NCBI GenBank assembly: GCA_028875955.1
Contig: JAGWTX010000132.1
Coordinates: 1-6,876 of the forward strand
DNA length: 6,876 nt
Source of the DNA: Bacteroidota bacterium
GTDB lineage: Bacteria; Bacteroidota; Bacteroidia; Chitinophagales; Chitinophagaceae
Direction: 5' to 3'
The notes under the pieces are model-generated. The model was not told where the DNA came from. It searched no databases and saw only the letters and a list, made by a program, of their open reading frames with translations. This document shows, piece by piece, positions 6,621 to 6,876 of this stretch. A program made the translations under genes and the position numbers. Each line of letters opens with the position of its first letter. Within the stretch, counting starts at the first letter, position 1.

Positions 6621-6635
6621 AAGAAAAGCTTTTTT
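6619..6635 (+). terminator. Very weak terminator-like hairpin after the MauE-like gene
   Basis: AAAAG (6619-6623) can pair with CTTTT (6629-6633) over a 5-base loop, and T continues to 6635. The stem is nearly all A-T and overlaps the stop codon, so it would be unstable. It is listed only because it lies where an end of transcription is expected. Confidence 0.2.
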
Positions 6636-6660
6636 ATGCATTGCTGATAAACTGTCAAAA

Positions 6661-6767
6661 TCAACTTTTGGAAAGTTTGTGCCGATGTTGGTCGCCTGAC
6701 CAACATCTATCAGGAAGTAATCATTTTAATTCTCTCCAAACCAACGTTTCCATATTTTTATTGCAAT
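6661..6767. repeat. Tandem structured repeat, copy 1
   Basis: This is a 107-base unit repeated directly next to itself at 6768. By hand alignment the copies share about 83% identity, with some 18 substitutions and one single-base indel. Its core is a perfect 10-bp hairpin, GATGTTGGTC (6684-6693) and GACCAACATC (6698-6707), with loop GCCT. CCTGA (6695-6699) can instead pair with TCAGG (6710-6714), a helix that shares bases with the hairpin loop and right arm. TTTGG (6667-6671) can pair with CCAAA (6736-6740), closing the whole unit. I do not recognise the element. Candidates are a REP-like DNA element mobilised by a transposase elsewhere, a structured RNA, or the duplicated tail of a minus-strand gene lying beyond the window. 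Confidence 0.8.
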
Positions 6768-6876
6768 TCAACATTTGGAAAGTTTGTACCGTTGCTGGTC
6801 GCCCGACCAACAACAATCGGGAAGTACTCATTTTATTTCTCCCCCAACCAACTCTTCAATATTTTCTCTTGCAACG
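6768..6876. repeat. Tandem structured repeat, copy 2 (reaches the window edge)
   Basis: This second unit begins TCAACATTTGG, matching TCAACTTTTGG in copy 1. Its hairpin is GTTGCTGGTC (6791-6800) with GACCAACAAC (6805-6814), loop GCCC and one C-A mismatch (6795/6810). The alternative helix is CCCGA (6802-6806) with TCGGG (6817-6821). Compared with copy 1, one pair in each helix changed on both sides (A-T to T-A, and T-A to C-G), so both structures survive divergence. The unit appears nearly complete at the window end, and further copies could follow. On the minus strand a short open frame enters from the edge and ends at TAA 6835-6833; it is too short to call as a gene. Confidence 0.75.

Noticed and set aside
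6661..6876. Integron attC sites or a CRISPR array
   Set aside because: There is no GTTRRRY-type core at the expected place and no cassette gene between copies. For CRISPR the unit is far too long and there are no spacers.

Overview
The window looks like a chromosomal piece of a Bacteroidota genome, most likely Chitinophagaceae or a close relative. This rests on: TAnnTTTG-type -7 boxes (534-541 and 5853-5860) with no clear Shine-Dalgarno sites; a fused E1 alpha/beta 2-oxo acid dehydrogenase of about 660 residues; an AraC-type regulator carrying a heavy-metal-associated (HMA)-like Cys motif; and an HMA-protein plus MauE/DoxX-like membrane protein pair. The lineage is inferred from gene style. 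No marker gene is present.

Layout, all recognised genes on the + strand. Positions 1-303 are the 3' end of a polysaccharide deacetylase gene. Positions 304-562 are non-coding, with a weak terminator, three short AATGCGCC repeats and a -7 box. Positions 563-1330 encode a Bax inhibitor-1/YccA membrane protein, followed by a good intrinsic terminator (1352-1384). Positions 1385-1558 are a leader with two notable dyads ahead of the fused E1 gene (1559-3541). A secreted or periplasmic class C beta-lactamase-like serine hydrolase follows (3648-5204). Then comes a likely metal-handling cluster: an HMA-AraC regulator (5222-5809), a 74-residue HMA protein (5877-6101) with its own -7 box, and a MauE/DoxX-like membrane protein (6102-6620) whose start is problematic. 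Positions 6621-6876 hold no recognisable complete gene. They contain two tandem copies of a roughly 107-bp structured repeat running to the window edge.

How the genes work together: the deacetylase, BI-1 protein, E1 enzyme and serine hydrolase look like separate housekeeping or accessory units. The last three genes look like one functional module: a regulator with CxxC metal-ligand potential, a CxxC metal chaperone and a membrane protein with a CxC motif, probably concerned with copper or another soft metal. The metal is inference.

The most unusual signals are the tandem repeat at 6661-6876, with compensatory base changes in two competing helices; the A8 tract that throws the only ATG of the MauE-like gene out of frame; and a long dyad at 1517-1545 just upstream of the E1 gene.
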